Shown piece after piece: positions 1 through 7,484 of a stretch of DNA of 64,000 nucleotides. Both the position numbers and the translations under genes were made by a program. The notes under the pieces were generated by a model that was given only the letters and a program-made list of their open reading frames with translations, was not told where the DNA came from and ran no database searches. Within the stretch, counting starts at the first letter, position 1, and each line of letters opens with the position of its first letter. This DNA is from Streptomyces sp. PT12. Its GTDB lineage: Bacteria > Actinomycetota > Actinomycetes > Streptomycetales > Streptomycetaceae. The DNA lies in assembly GCF_003311645.1 (NCBI RefSeq), contig NZ_QEST01000081.1, positions 1-64,000 of the forward strand, read 5' to 3'.

Positions 1-96
1 AACGGCCAGAAGATGACAGACTCCAGAACATGGTGGTGGGTGAAGGACTGGCCGCCCGCCCCGGTCCTGCGAGCACCCTCCGGGGCGGGCGAGGGC

Positions 97-128
97 GGCC
101 CGGCACCCCAGCCAGTGGGTGCCGGGCC
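97..128 (-). terminator. Candidate terminator hairpin after the CxxC operon
   Basis: Perfect 12-bp inverted repeat (97-108 pairing with 117-128) around an 8-base loop. It lies about 140 bp beyond the stop codon of the last gene of the minus-strand operon ending at 265. There is no U-tract, as is common for actinobacterial terminators. I see no gene between the left edge and 264. Confidence 0.55.
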
Positions 129-264
129 GGATGTCCCCGCGCTCGGAAGGGAATCGAGCGCTGGGAGGACCGCCCGGGACCGCCCAGGCGGGTGGGAGCC
201 CCTGCCACCGTCCGGGCCGCACCCGTCCCCAGCGGGACGGCCTCACACACGGCGACAGGGGGGA

Positions 265-537
265 TCAGAGGTGGCCGCGCGCCTGCTCGGTCAGGTGCGG
301 CGGGCGGTCGCGTTCGATCTCGTCCGCCCGCGCCATGGCGTACAGGCGACGCACACACCGGAGGCAGGCGTAGGCGGGCGCGGTCGCGATCCCGTTCGGC
401 CCCGCGATGGAGACAGGCCCGATCCAGACCACCGGCTGAACGACCTGCGGGTCGCAGCCCAGCCAGCAGCGGCCGTTCACGGGCCGGTCGTTGCCTCGGT
501 CGGGGTCGCGGAGATAGAGGTCGATCGCGCCGTTCAC
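265..537 (-). CDS. Small CxxC protein, third gene of operon
   Basis: Predicted 90-aa protein of unknown function. The ATG start overlaps the stop of the upstream gene in an ATGA arrangement (537-534), so the two are very probably translationally coupled. It contains a short cysteine pair (CLRC, about residue 58) and an isolated Cys near residue 28, which could form a small metal knuckle. No signal peptide or membrane segment is seen. It resembles the many short proteins in streptomycete accessory loci controlled by helix-turn-helix regulators, but I cannot assign a family. Confidence 0.6.
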   Translation of the reverse strand: MNGAIDLYLRDPDRGNDRPVNGRCWLGCDPQVVQPVVWIGPVSIAGPNGIATAPAYACLRCVRRLYAMARADEIERDRPPHLTEQARGHL

Positions 538-938
538 CGCGCCTCCCAGGTGGTGCCACTCCCCTGCCGAGCTGCCTCCCGCAGCCGCGCGACGGCCGCG
601 CGGGCGGCGTCGTGAGCCGCGTGCCGCGCGTCGGCGTCCAGCGTGCGGTCCTTCGTGCGGGCCACGGCCGCCAGCAGCCGCCCGACCGGCGCGGCAAGCA
701 CGGGCGACTCGCCCAACGGCGCAAGTGCGGCAACCAGTTCACCCGGAACGATCTCCGGGTACGTCAGCCGTGCCCCGTCGTGGCGCAGCGGGTGGAAGGC
801 GAGCGGGATCAGCCGCTCACGGGCCAGGCAGCTCGCGCACGCGCGATGCGTCCACCCGCCCCCCGACCCGGCATGGTGCACCGCCACCACGGTTAACGGC
901 GGCACCGTCGTCCCGCACGACGCACAGCGCTCCGTCAC
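534..938 (-). CDS. Zinc-ribbon-like CxxC protein, second gene of operon
   Basis: Predicted 134-aa protein starting at GTG (938-936), whose last bases overlap the TGA of the preceding gene (GTGA at 938-935). A longer reading from 1001 is open but would run 67 bp into the upstream gene, so the coupled GTG is preferred. The N-terminus has CASC, then a His-containing stretch and a second CASC about 28 residues later, a plausible four-Cys zinc ribbon. The C-terminal half is Ala/Arg-rich and probably helical. Function unknown; the neighbours on both sides also carry CxxC pairs. Confidence 0.6.
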   Translation of the reverse strand: MTERCASCGTTVPPLTVVAVHHAGSGGGWTHRACASCLARERLIPLAFHPLRHDGARLTYPEIVPGELVAALAPLGESPVLAAPVGRLLAAVARTKDRTLDADARHAAHDAARAAVARLREAARQGSGTTWEAR

Positions 939-1117
939 AACCCACCGCCCGAACCCACGCGGGCGGCGCGGTCTCGCACCCGCTCCCGGCAGCCCAGACA
1001 CAAATCAAGCGGCATCGCGGGCGGGCAGTCCCGCCCGACAATCACCGTCATCGGCTGGTCGTCGCTCAACGGCGGCGGCGCGGGTTCGGGCGGGGGCGTG
1101 CGGGGGGTCCTAGCCAT
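935..1117 (-). CDS. 60-aa CxxC protein, first gene of operon
   Basis: Short predicted protein with a Pro-rich N-terminus and one CLGC motif near residue 42 followed by a basic tail. It is the promoter-proximal gene of three overlapping minus-strand genes (1117 to 265). The overlap with the next gene (GTGA) and shared strand support it being real despite its size. A 15-bp palindrome lies 68 bp upstream of its start. Function unknown. Confidence 0.55.
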   Translation of the reverse strand: MARTPRTPPPEPAPPPLSDDQPMTVIVGRDCPPAMPLDLCLGCRERVRDRAARVGSGGGL

Positions 1118-1184
1118 GATCGAGCTCCAGTGACCGTCTCAATGCTGACAGTCACGAGCCTGGCGCGCAGACAGGCCCCCAACG

Positions 1185-1199
1185 TTCCAAGATTTGGAA
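1185..1199. promoter_or_regulatory. 15-bp palindrome upstream of CxxC operon
   Basis: TTCCAA-GAT-TTGGAA, a perfect 6-bp inverted repeat with a 3-base centre. It sits between the end of the HTH regulator gene (1221) and the start of the operon (1117), 68 bp upstream of the operon start. Its AT-rich symmetry and position suggest an operator, plausibly for the adjacent XRE-type protein. That assignment is inference. Confidence 0.5.
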
Positions 1200-1220
1200 T
1201 ATAGGGCCCCTGTCGGTACG

Positions 1221-2429
1221 TCAGGTCATCCCGACCCAGCGAGCGAGCGACGTCAGCTCCTCCGACAGCCGCCGCTGACGGCGAACGAGAGTGCCCACTA
1301 CCTCCCGCGCTGTCGGGTGGTACCGCACCAGCTGTCCCGCCGTCTCCCGCGCCTTCCGCAACGTCTTCAGCGCCTGCTCGTTGCGCCCCATCTCGGCATA
1401 CGCCCGCGATAGGTCGATGTGGTGGCGCCCGACCCTCGTTGGCGAGTAGCTGGCAGGGAACCGAATCCCTCGCGCAGCCTCGACCGCCTCGGGCATCTGC
1501 TCCAAGTCTACGTTCGTCTCGACACGGTATTGCTGAACATCCGTGGGCCCGAACGACAGCCAGTAGACGTCAGGCACATCCCGCCCGATACGCACCGCCG
1601 CCTCTTCGCCCATGGCCAGGAACTCCTCCGAGCGCGTCTGATCCTTGGCGCGCGCCGCGATGAAAGAGGCACGCAGATGCAGCTTCCCCGCCACTGCCAG
1701 GGCCGGTACCGACCTCGGATCGTCCGCTTGCTCAACGAGCCGCTGACCGCGAGTCACCAGCTTCAGCCCTACCTCAGGCGTACCACGACGCACGTAGGCG
1801 AGACTCCGTGTGTACAGACGCACGGCCTGGAGCAACGGATCTTCTGCCTGTGCGGCTACCCACCCCATGCGGTCCAGGGCCACCGACGCGAGATCGGGAA
1901 ATCCCAGTCGTGCGGCGAACTGGTGCGCGATCCAGTAGGTGTTCGCGAGGGCGCCAGCTGCCCGGCGCCGCTCGTCCGTGCGCCGCGTCGTGTGCAGCAC
2001 CGTAGTCAGCTCCCCGAGCAGGCCCGGCAGCTGGCGCCCGACATCGGCGTAGTCAGTGTGACGGAACTGCCGGATCAACTGCTCGGCATTGCCCGTCAGC
2101 GCCGCTGTGGGGCGCGGGACGATGTCGGGATCGGGCTCGATGTCGTACAGGTCCAGCGCCTCGGAGAGCGGCGAGATGAGCTGGTCGATCTGGTCCTTGC
2201 GCATCTCGGAGATGTACGGCTGCCCGTACAAGACGCTCACGTCCATTCCGAGGGCGCGCCCCACGGCCGCGACGAACGACGGGGAGGCGGGTGACAGGCC
2301 CGCTTCCACCTTGGCGATCATTCCTCGAGAGACGAACGCCCGCTGGGCGAGCCCGTCTTGTGTGAGATGCCGGAGCTTGCGGTAATCCGCAACTCGGGCA
2401 CCCGTGTGATCTTCAGGGCCGTGTGGCAT
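1221..2429 (-). CDS. XRE-family HTH regulator with TPR-like C-terminal region
   Basis: Predicted 402-aa cytoplasmic DNA-binding protein. Residues about 12-65 form a Cro/C1-type helix-turn-helix (LRHLTQDGLAQRAFVSRGMI, then a helix ending near SFVAAVGRALG). The remaining 330 residues are helical and repetitive in the style of TPR arrays found in streptomycete regulators of this class. The ATG at 2429 is chosen because the HTH begins about 12 residues later; a longer open frame to 2711 lacks protein-like composition. It is codirectional with the three CxxC genes and 104 bp from them. It probably controls them, perhaps through the palindrome at 1185-1199. Confidence 0.8.
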   Translation of the reverse strand: MPHGPEDHTGARVADYRKLRHLTQDGLAQRAFVSRGMIAKVEAGLSPASPSFVAAVGRALGMDVSVLYGQPYISEMRKDQIDQLISPLSEALDLYDIEPDPDIVPRPTAALTGNAEQLIRQFRHTDYADVGRQLPGLLGELTTVLHTTRRTDERRRAAGALANTYWIAHQFAARLGFPDLASVALDRMGWVAAQAEDPLLQAVRLYTRSLAYVRRGTPEVGLKLVTRGQRLVEQADDPRSVPALAVAGKLHLRASFIAARAKDQTRSEEFLAMGEEAAVRIGRDVPDVYWLSFGPTDVQQYRVETNVDLEQMPEAVEAARGIRFPASYSPTRVGRHHIDLSRAYAEMGRNEQALKTLRKARETAGQLVRYHPTAREVVGTLVRRQRRLSEELTSLARWVGMT

Positions 2430-2493
2430 GCTGAACTCCGTTGTGTGTCTTGGCAACCACAACGGTACGCCCCGGTAGTGCTGGGGAACAGCG

Positions 2494-2532
2494 AACGGCC
2501 CTGCCTCACCCGATCGGTGAGCCAGGGCCGTT
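2494..2532. terminator. Long hairpin, terminator-like
   Basis: A 39-nt structure: outer 10-bp stem (AACGGCCCTG with CAGGGCCGTT) and inner 6-bp stem (CTCACC with GGTGAG), separated by a C-C mismatch, around a short loop. It lies upstream of the XRE gene, in a region with no recognised plus-strand gene before it. It may be the terminator of a gene since lost, or shield the regulator from readthrough. Confidence 0.55.
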
Positions 2533-3046
2533 GTGCTGCGGCATGACGAAGCCCCCGCGCGCGGCCCGGTGGCCCGAGTTCTAGTGATCGTCGCAACACC
2601 CGAGAACCGGGAGAGGCGCCTTGCCCCGAGCGCGCCGGAGGGACCCTGGAGCCCATTCTGAGCTACCGGGACCTGATCACGGGAAAACCCTGTCAGCGCC
2701 CCGTCGCTCACAGCGTCCTCCTACGGCCGTTGACGTGGCTGGGGCGGGCGGCATACGGCGCGGCAGGGGCGGCCGGTTTGGCGCGAGCCTCCGGAGCGGG
2801 GCCCAACCGGGCTGTTGCGGGCAGGCCAAGGGCTGCCCGGTTCGCGGCCAGCGTACGGCCCCGCTCCCTCACGCCAAACCGGCCGCCGCCCACCACCCCG
2901 CACGCCACCCGCGACCGCACCCGACCCGCCCACCCACCTAAGGTCACGATCCCACAACGGTCTCAGACGCCGCAAAACCGCAGGTCAGAGGCCCCCCTTA
3001 GGGCCGAAGTTGCGACCAACTGGTCGTCGGGGGACGGCCCTACACC
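2533..3046. other. Non-coding stretch without recognised gene
   Basis: About 500 bp between the hairpin and the small reading frame at 3047. Several frames stay open because of high GC, but none shows protein-like composition, a ribosome-binding site or a domain. I see no clear promoter or repeat. Confidence 0.5.
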
Positions 3047-3229
3047 GTGTGCGACATGAGCGCGCTCGCCAGCGGCGGCAAGCTGCTGCACTTCCACGGG
3101 GGCGAGTCGTTCCACATGGGCTGCTTCACGGTCCTGTGGGCCAGCCGCCACATCTCCCAACTCCCCGGCTTCATCGCGCCCCGCCCGCGACGCTACGAGG
3201 CAGCGCGCCACCAGCGCGTCACGCGGTAG
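3047..3229 (+). CDS. Small protein or C-terminal fragment, unknown
   Basis: GTG-started 60-aa frame with marked G/C third-position bias through its first 45 codons. It includes a Cys/His-containing stretch (LLHFHGGESFHMGC) and the segment LWASRHISQLPGFIA. A related plus-strand segment, LWASRPIPRLPGFIA, recurs in the repeat at 6735-6844, so the sequence may be the C-terminus of an older, larger gene. The ribosome-binding site is weak (a G-rich run 12 nt upstream). Function unknown; it could be a relic. Confidence 0.35.
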   Translation: MCDMSALASGGKLLHFHGGESFHMGCFTVLWASRHISQLPGFIAPRPRRYEAARHQRVTR

Positions 3230-3234
3230 CGGAG
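3127..3234. repeat. Left copy of ~110-bp diverged direct repeat
   Basis: Matches 6735-6844 in the same orientation, with roughly four of five bases identical by eye and near-perfect blocks at both ends (CACGG-CCTGTGGGCCAGCCG and CGGTAGCGGAG). In the right copy the segment covers the last codons of the DHFR-family gene plus about 70 bp beyond it; here only the relic remains. The two copies bracket the STAND/DUF6879 cassette. Confidence 0.7.
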
Positions 3235-3263
3235 CTCATCGCGGCCCGTGTGGGGAAAACCCC

Positions 3264-5558
3264 TCACCGGTCGAGTGCGGCGCGCAGTGCCGAAGCCCTG
3301 GGGTCGTCGTATCCGCCGACCAGCTCACGCGCCCTGGCCCGGTGGTGGCGCGCCTCGTCGGGGTCGGTCTCGGCCAGCGCGTCGGCCAGGGCGAGAAGGG
3401 CGGACGCCTCGTGCCAGTGCTCTCGGGTCTCCCGGTGAACCGCCGCGGCGCGGCGGTGAAAGTCCGCGGCCTCCGAGGGGCGGTTCATGGCCCGGTAGGT
3501 CTCCCCCGCGCCGCTCCAGGCCAGTGCCTCGCGGCTCCGGTCGCCGAGACGGCGGTGCAGCAGCGCGGACCGTTGAAAGGAGGCGAGAGCTTCCCCGTGG
3601 TCGCCCAGGGCACGCTGGGCATTCCCCAAGGACAGCAACCAGAACGCCTCCATCACGGGCTCTCGGAGCTCGAGCGCGATACTCACCGACTCCGTCGCGG
3701 CACGTTTCGCTCCGGCGAGATCGCCCTGTTCGAGACGGATCAGGCTCAGCAGCCTCAGTGCCTCCCCCATCCCGGCTCGGCTTCCACGCTGCCGGTGGGC
3801 GGCGAGGGCCTGATCCACGTCTTCGAGAGCCTCGTCGAGGCGACCGCCCTCATAGCGTGTCGCCGAGAGGTTCGTCAGGCAGATGATCTCCCAGTGCCTC
3901 TGGCGCAGTTCGGCGAAGGCGGTGCGCGCTCGCGTGAAGTATCGCTCCGCGAGTGCCAGTTCACGACCTCGGAAGTGGACGAGGCCGAGGACGTTCAGGC
4001 TCTGGGCTTCGCCGTCCCGGTCACCGAGTTCACGACGAATCGCCAGCGCGCGCTCGTGGCATTCCCGAGCCTCCGCCAGCTGATGCATCTGATTGCGGGC
4101 CATGCCAAGACGTTCCAGCATGCTCGCCTCTCCCGCACGGTCACCCAGCCTGCGCACGGCGTCCAGCCCTTCACGCGTCATGGCCAGGCGATCGCCAAGG
4201 GGCGCGCTGGGGGCCATGGCGTAATACAGGAGGGCTGACATCCGCCAGACGTGCCGATCCAGACCTTCAGCACGCGCGGCGCGCACAGCGGCCAGCAGGT
4301 TCACGTGTTCTCGTTCCACCCAATCGACTGCTTGATCACGGTCGGTGAAGGTGATGGGCGCGATGCCGTCAGTGGGTGGATCAAGAGGCAGCCTGTCCTC
4401 CTCTGGTTCGATCCAGCCGTGGGCCGCGTCCAACGTATGGAGGTACCAGTCGAGGACTCGGCGGAGCGCTCTTTCCCGCTCCGCCACCGTTTCCTGTCGA
4501 AGAGCCTCGTCGTTGGCGTAGGCCCGCAAGAGGTCGTGGAACTCGTACCGATCCGGCCCGGACTGCTCCACCAGATGCCCTCCCACCAGGCTGTCGAGCG
4601 ATTGGCGGGCCATTCTGACGGCAAGGCCGGTGAGTGCCGCGGCGGCATGGATGCCGATTTCGGGACCAGGATGAATGCCGAGCAGTCGGAAGACACGGGC
4701 GGCTGACGCGGAGAGAGCCCGGTAGGACCACGCGAATACCGTCCGGACACTGTCGGCGTCGTCATCGTCATCCGTGCTGAGAGTGGTCCACAGTGCCGAC
4801 TCGTCGCGCAGGTCGGCGATGAGATCGTCCAGTCCCACATATGGTCTCGTTGCCGCACGTTCGGCGGCGATGCGTAAGGCCAAGGGCAGACGGGCGCAAA
4901 GCTGGGCCAACTCGAATAGTTTGTCCGTGTCTTCCCCGGGACGGTAGCCCGCCGTGACCACACGGATGAGTTCCACGGCATCGCGTTCGGGGAGGGTGCC
5001 AAGGGTCAGGCGTCGGGCTCCGTCTCGTATGGCGAGCCCGGACAGGCGACTGCGACTGGTCACGAGGGCGAGGCTGCCGGTGGAGCCGGGCAGGAGCGGA
5101 CGGACCTGCCTGGTGGTGGCGGCGTTGTCCAGGACGACGAGGACTCGGCGGTCGGCCAGGCGTGAGCGGTAGAGGGCGGCGGCCTCCTCGATGTTCTGGG
5201 GGATGGCCCGGGGAGGAACCCCCAGAGCCGTCAAGAAGCCCTGGAGCGCCGACTGGGCAGTGACCGGCTCTCGGGGGTCGTAGCCGCGGAGGTTGACATA
5301 AAGCTGGCCATGGGGAAACCGATCTCGCACCTTGTGTGCCCAGCGCAATGCGAGCGAGGTCTTGCCTACCCCTGCCGTGCCCGCGATCACATAGACAGAC
5401 ACGACAAGGGGAGCGTCGCCATCGCTGGGCAGGACCGCATTCAACTGCTGAAGCTCGTCGGTGCGGTTGACGAATCCTTGGTCGTCTCCCGGCAACTGCC
5501 GGGGCGGATGAGCGTCGGGCCCCTGTCCGTACCGGTGGAAGTGCACACCACCACTCAA
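3264..5558 (-). CDS. STAND ATPase: NB-ARC domain plus TPR array
   Basis: At least 764 aa, signal-transduction ATPase of the NB-ARC type. Residues about 25-45 hold a lead-in (FVNRTDELQQL), then the P-loop GTAGVGKTS (about 60), a Walker B-like RVLVVLDNA (about 140) and LVTSRSR. The winged-helix part follows, and from about residue 420 to the end there are many TPR-type helical pairs. The layout equals the ATPase/TPR part of AfsR-like regulators without the SARP domain. The first conventional start in frame is TTG at 5558-5556. The motif VVQAG-S-SGGVHFH, typical of actinobacterial proteins of this class, begins upstream of that codon, so the true N-terminus is uncertain. Role unknown: regulator or defence-type sensor are both possible. 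Confidence 0.85.
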   Translation of the reverse strand: MSGGVHFHRYGQGPDAHPPRQLPGDDQGFVNRTDELQQLNAVLPSDGDAPLVVSVYVIAGTAGVGKTSLALRWAHKVRDRFPHGQLYVNLRGYDPREPVTAQSALQGFLTALGVPPRAIPQNIEEAAALYRSRLADRRVLVVLDNAATTRQVRPLLPGSTGSLALVTSRSRLSGLAIRDGARRLTLGTLPERDAVELIRVVTAGYRPGEDTDKLFELAQLCARLPLALRIAAERAATRPYVGLDDLIADLRDESALWTTLSTDDDDDADSVRTVFAWSYRALSASAARVFRLLGIHPGPEIGIHAAAALTGLAVRMARQSLDSLVGGHLVEQSGPDRYEFHDLLRAYANDEALRQETVAERERALRRVLDWYLHTLDAAHGWIEPEEDRLPLDPPTDGIAPITFTDRDQAVDWVEREHVNLLAAVRAARAEGLDRHVWRMSALLYYAMAPSAPLGDRLAMTREGLDAVRRLGDRAGEASMLERLGMARNQMHQLAEARECHERALAIRRELGDRDGEAQSLNVLGLVHFRGRELALAERYFTRARTAFAELRQRHWEIICLTNLSATRYEGGRLDEALEDVDQALAAHRQRGSRAGMGEALRLLSLIRLEQGDLAGAKRAATESVSIALELREPVMEAFWLLSLGNAQRALGDHGEALASFQRSALLHRRLGDRSREALAWSGAGETYRAMNRPSEAADFHRRAAAVHRETREHWHEASALLALADALAETDPDEARHHRARARELVGGYDDPRASALRAALDR

Positions 5559-5678
5559 GGATCCTGCCTGGACGACGTCCCGGGAGGGTGCCGCCAGCTC
5601 GTTGCTGGTGCCGCTGGGGTCGTTCTCCCTCTCCGAGGGTTCCCTGTCCTGACTGCCGATGGCGCACCCCTCGACCAG
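5559..5678 (-). other. Open in-frame stretch joining DUF6879 and STAND genes
   Basis: The DUF6879 stop (TAA, 5681-5679) is in the same frame as the STAND gene. The 40 codons between them are open and include DVVQAGSL, the first half of a conserved N-terminal motif of such ATPases. They contain no ATG, GTG or TTG. Either a CTG start (5678 or 5597), suppression of the TAA, or a sequence error is needed for the motif to be translated. Confidence 0.6.
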
Positions 5679-6299
5679 TTACGCGGTCGGCGGCGGAAGG
5701 TGGGCCGCGTACCGCTCCATATAGGAATCCAGCTCCTCGCCAGCGTCGAAGAGGGCGGCGATGAAACGCTCCCACTCGCGAATGAGAGGAGGGTCGACGA
5801 AGCGTACGGCCCCCTCGGCAATCCCGGCGTCCGAATAGAGGATGTGATACAGCACTTGCCCCCCGAGAGACACCAGCTCGGGAAGCGGGCCATCGCTCTC
5901 CGACCGCCCGACCTGATCCGAGGTGAGCACCCGAACGGGAGACCCGCTGCGCGCACGGACCCGAAGAAAGTGAAGCTCCCACTGCACGTAGGGCGACAGG
6001 GGCTCCTCAACGATGCGGACACGGCGCATGACCGTGCCTCGCTCGCGGTTCCTCGCGGCCGCCTCTCGCAGGGCTGGCTCCTGGGCCTTCGCGAAGCTCA
6101 GAGCCTCATCCCACTCGCCCCGACGGAAGGCGTCATAGCCCGGATTGCCGCTTTCGTCGAAGTCTTGATTTCGCTCCAGCTTCCAGGAATCGTGCTCCCG
6201 AATCTTCCCCTCGTAGGTGTCGAAATCGCTGTCGTACTCGGCGAATGTGAGCCGATCCCCGTCCGACAGATCAAGGCCTGGAACGCTGACGTCAAGCAT
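5679..6299 (-). CDS. DUF6879-like protein
   Basis: Predicted 206-aa soluble protein. It is rich in aromatic and acidic residues and has the pattern I associate with DUF6879: an early EHDSWKLER segment, a central RVRIVEEPLSPYVQWELHF, and a C-terminal DPPLIREWERF. The ATG at 6299 overlaps the stop of the preceding gene by 8 bp (6299-6292); a longer start at 6350 would deepen the overlap. Members often sit beside helix-turn-helix regulators and small acidic proteins in streptomycetes, and their function is not established. Here the gene lies between an 88-aa protein and a STAND ATPase, in the same reading frame as the latter. Confidence 0.7.
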   Translation of the reverse strand: MLDVSVPGLDLSDGDRLTFAEYDSDFDTYEGKIREHDSWKLERNQDFDESGNPGYDAFRRGEWDEALSFAKAQEPALREAAARNRERGTVMRRVRIVEEPLSPYVQWELHFLRVRARSGSPVRVLTSDQVGRSESDGPLPELVSLGGQVLYHILYSDAGIAEGAVRFVDPPLIREWERFIAALFDAGEELDSYMERYAAHLPPPTA

Positions 6300-6558
6300 C
6301 AGGGATGTCTTTCTTCGCGTTGCGGAGCATGATTCCCGGGATGACCACAAGTCGCTCGCCGGGCGCTATCGAGACACCCTTGGGCAGCTGCTCGGCATAA
6401 TGGTCTGTGAGATCCCGGCCGATTACCGCCACGTCACCGTTGCTCAACTGCCAGATATCCGGGCAGGTCTTGTCTCCCGTGGTCAGCTTGTCATCCGCTG
6501 CCGACCTCCCAAGACGCCGCGAGAATAATGCGGCAGGATCGGGCTCCCAGGGGGCCAT
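6292..6558 (-). CDS. 88-aa protein paired with DUF6879 gene
   Basis: Small soluble protein (MAPWEPDPAALFSRRLG at the start, then CPDIWQLSNGDVAVIGRDLT). The ATG at 6558 is chosen because a GAGAGGGAG ribosome-binding site precedes it. It overlaps the DUF6879 gene by 8 bp, implying co-translation. Proteins of this size and composition commonly accompany DUF6879 genes. I cannot name a family or activity. It is the promoter-proximal gene of the cassette. Confidence 0.65.
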   Translation of the reverse strand: MAPWEPDPAALFSRRLGRSAADDKLTTGDKTCPDIWQLSNGDVAVIGRDLTDHYAEQLPKGVSIAPGERLVVIPGIMLRNAKKDIPDA

Positions 6559-6671
6559 GGTCAACCACTCCCTCTCACCGTCAGACCTACAGGCCATCAC
6601 TCTGCGTCCATGCTAGAGGGGCGGTGTGCCACGAACAATGTGCCGTCAGCGGCCCACGACACACGCGCCAC

Positions 6672-6734
6672 CGGGCTCGCGCGGCGGCGGGCGCCGAACT
6701 CGGGTGTGGGGCGAGGCCGTCGGTCGCCTCGCCC
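6672..6734 (-). pseudogene. Relic of a DUF4259 gene 3' part
   Basis: About 60 bp closely resemble the 3' coding part of the DUF4259 gene at 7851-8221 (compare CGGCGGCGGGCGC and GGCGAGGCCGTCG in both). On the minus strand it reads PTPEFGARRR against PTPDFRARRR in the intact segment, but the frame is broken on both sides. It is fused directly to the repeat at 6735. Confidence 0.55.
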
Positions 6735-6844
6735 CACGGCCCTGTGGGCCAGCCGCCCCATCCCCCGGCTTCCCGGCTTCATCGCGCGCCCTGCCCGGGA
6801 CGTTACGAGGGAACGCGCCGCTCACGCACCACTCGGTAGCGGAG
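6735..6844. repeat. Right copy of ~110-bp diverged direct repeat
   Basis: Counterpart of 3127-3234. It spans the last codons and stop of the DHFR-family gene (6803) and the adjoining downstream 70 bp. Together the two copies frame the cassette at 3264-6558, which fits an old insertion into, or duplication at, the 3' end of a DHFR-family gene. Confidence 0.7.
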
Positions 6845-7381
6845 GTAGACGATGGCCGAGTCGAAAGTGCGGGTCTCGACGAGCTCGAGATCCACCTGGC
6901 GCTCGGCCTGCAGGAGGAACGGAATGCCGCCGCCGACCAGCACCGGGTAGACCCTGACCCGGTACTCGTCGATCAGATCAAGCGCGGCCGCCTCGGCGGC
7001 GAGAGTCGCGCCACCGATCGCGATGCCGCCCTCCCCCGGCTCGGCCCGCAGCCGCTCGATCTCCTCCGCCAGGCTGCCCGACGCCAGGCGGGCGTTGCCC
7101 CGCACCTCGGAGAGCGTGGTGGAGAACACCACCTTGGGAAGGGGATTCCAGACCTCGGCGAACTCGCGCATCGAGGCGTCGAACGTGCGGACATCGGCGT
7201 CCTCCCAGCACAGCATCGTCTCGTACAGCCGCCGCCCCAGCAGGTGCACGCCGACGCCGCGCACCTCGTCCGTGGCGAAGCGGCGGACCGCCTCGGGGGT
7301 CGGCGTCCAGTTGAAGCCGCCATCAGGGCCCACGATGTAGCCGTCGAGCGAGGCGCTCATCGAATAGGTCACGCTGCGCAT
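6803..7381 (-). CDS. Dihydrofolate reductase family (RibD C-terminal-like) protein
   Basis: 192-aa soluble protein of the DHFR/RibD-C superfamily, which reduces small substrates with NADPH; this subgroup has no settled substrate. Seen: MSASLDGYIVGPDGGFNW near the N-terminus, a central LLGRRLYETM, then GGIAIGGATLAAEA (nucleotide-binding loop) and a closing VYPVLVGGGIPF. Length fits the family. The ATG at 7381 follows a strong GAGGAGG site. The 3' end is part of a duplicated segment also found at 3127-3234. No partner genes are evident; flanking genes are relics. Confidence 0.88.
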   Translation of the reverse strand: MRSVTYSMSASLDGYIVGPDGGFNWTPTPEAVRRFATDEVRGVGVHLLGRRLYETMLCWEDADVRTFDASMREFAEVWNPLPKVVFSTTLSEVRGNARLASGSLAEEIERLRAEPGEGGIAIGGATLAAEAAALDLIDEYRVRVYPVLVGGGIPFLLQAERQVDLELVETRTFDSAIVYLRYRVVRERRVPS

Positions 7382-7484
7382 CAGAGGTCCTCCTCGGTAA
7401 CGGGCTCGGACAGTACGACCGCCCGACGCCGCAGAACTCATCGCGGCCGGGTGCCGACCCGCCTGGGATCCGAGGATGGATCCG

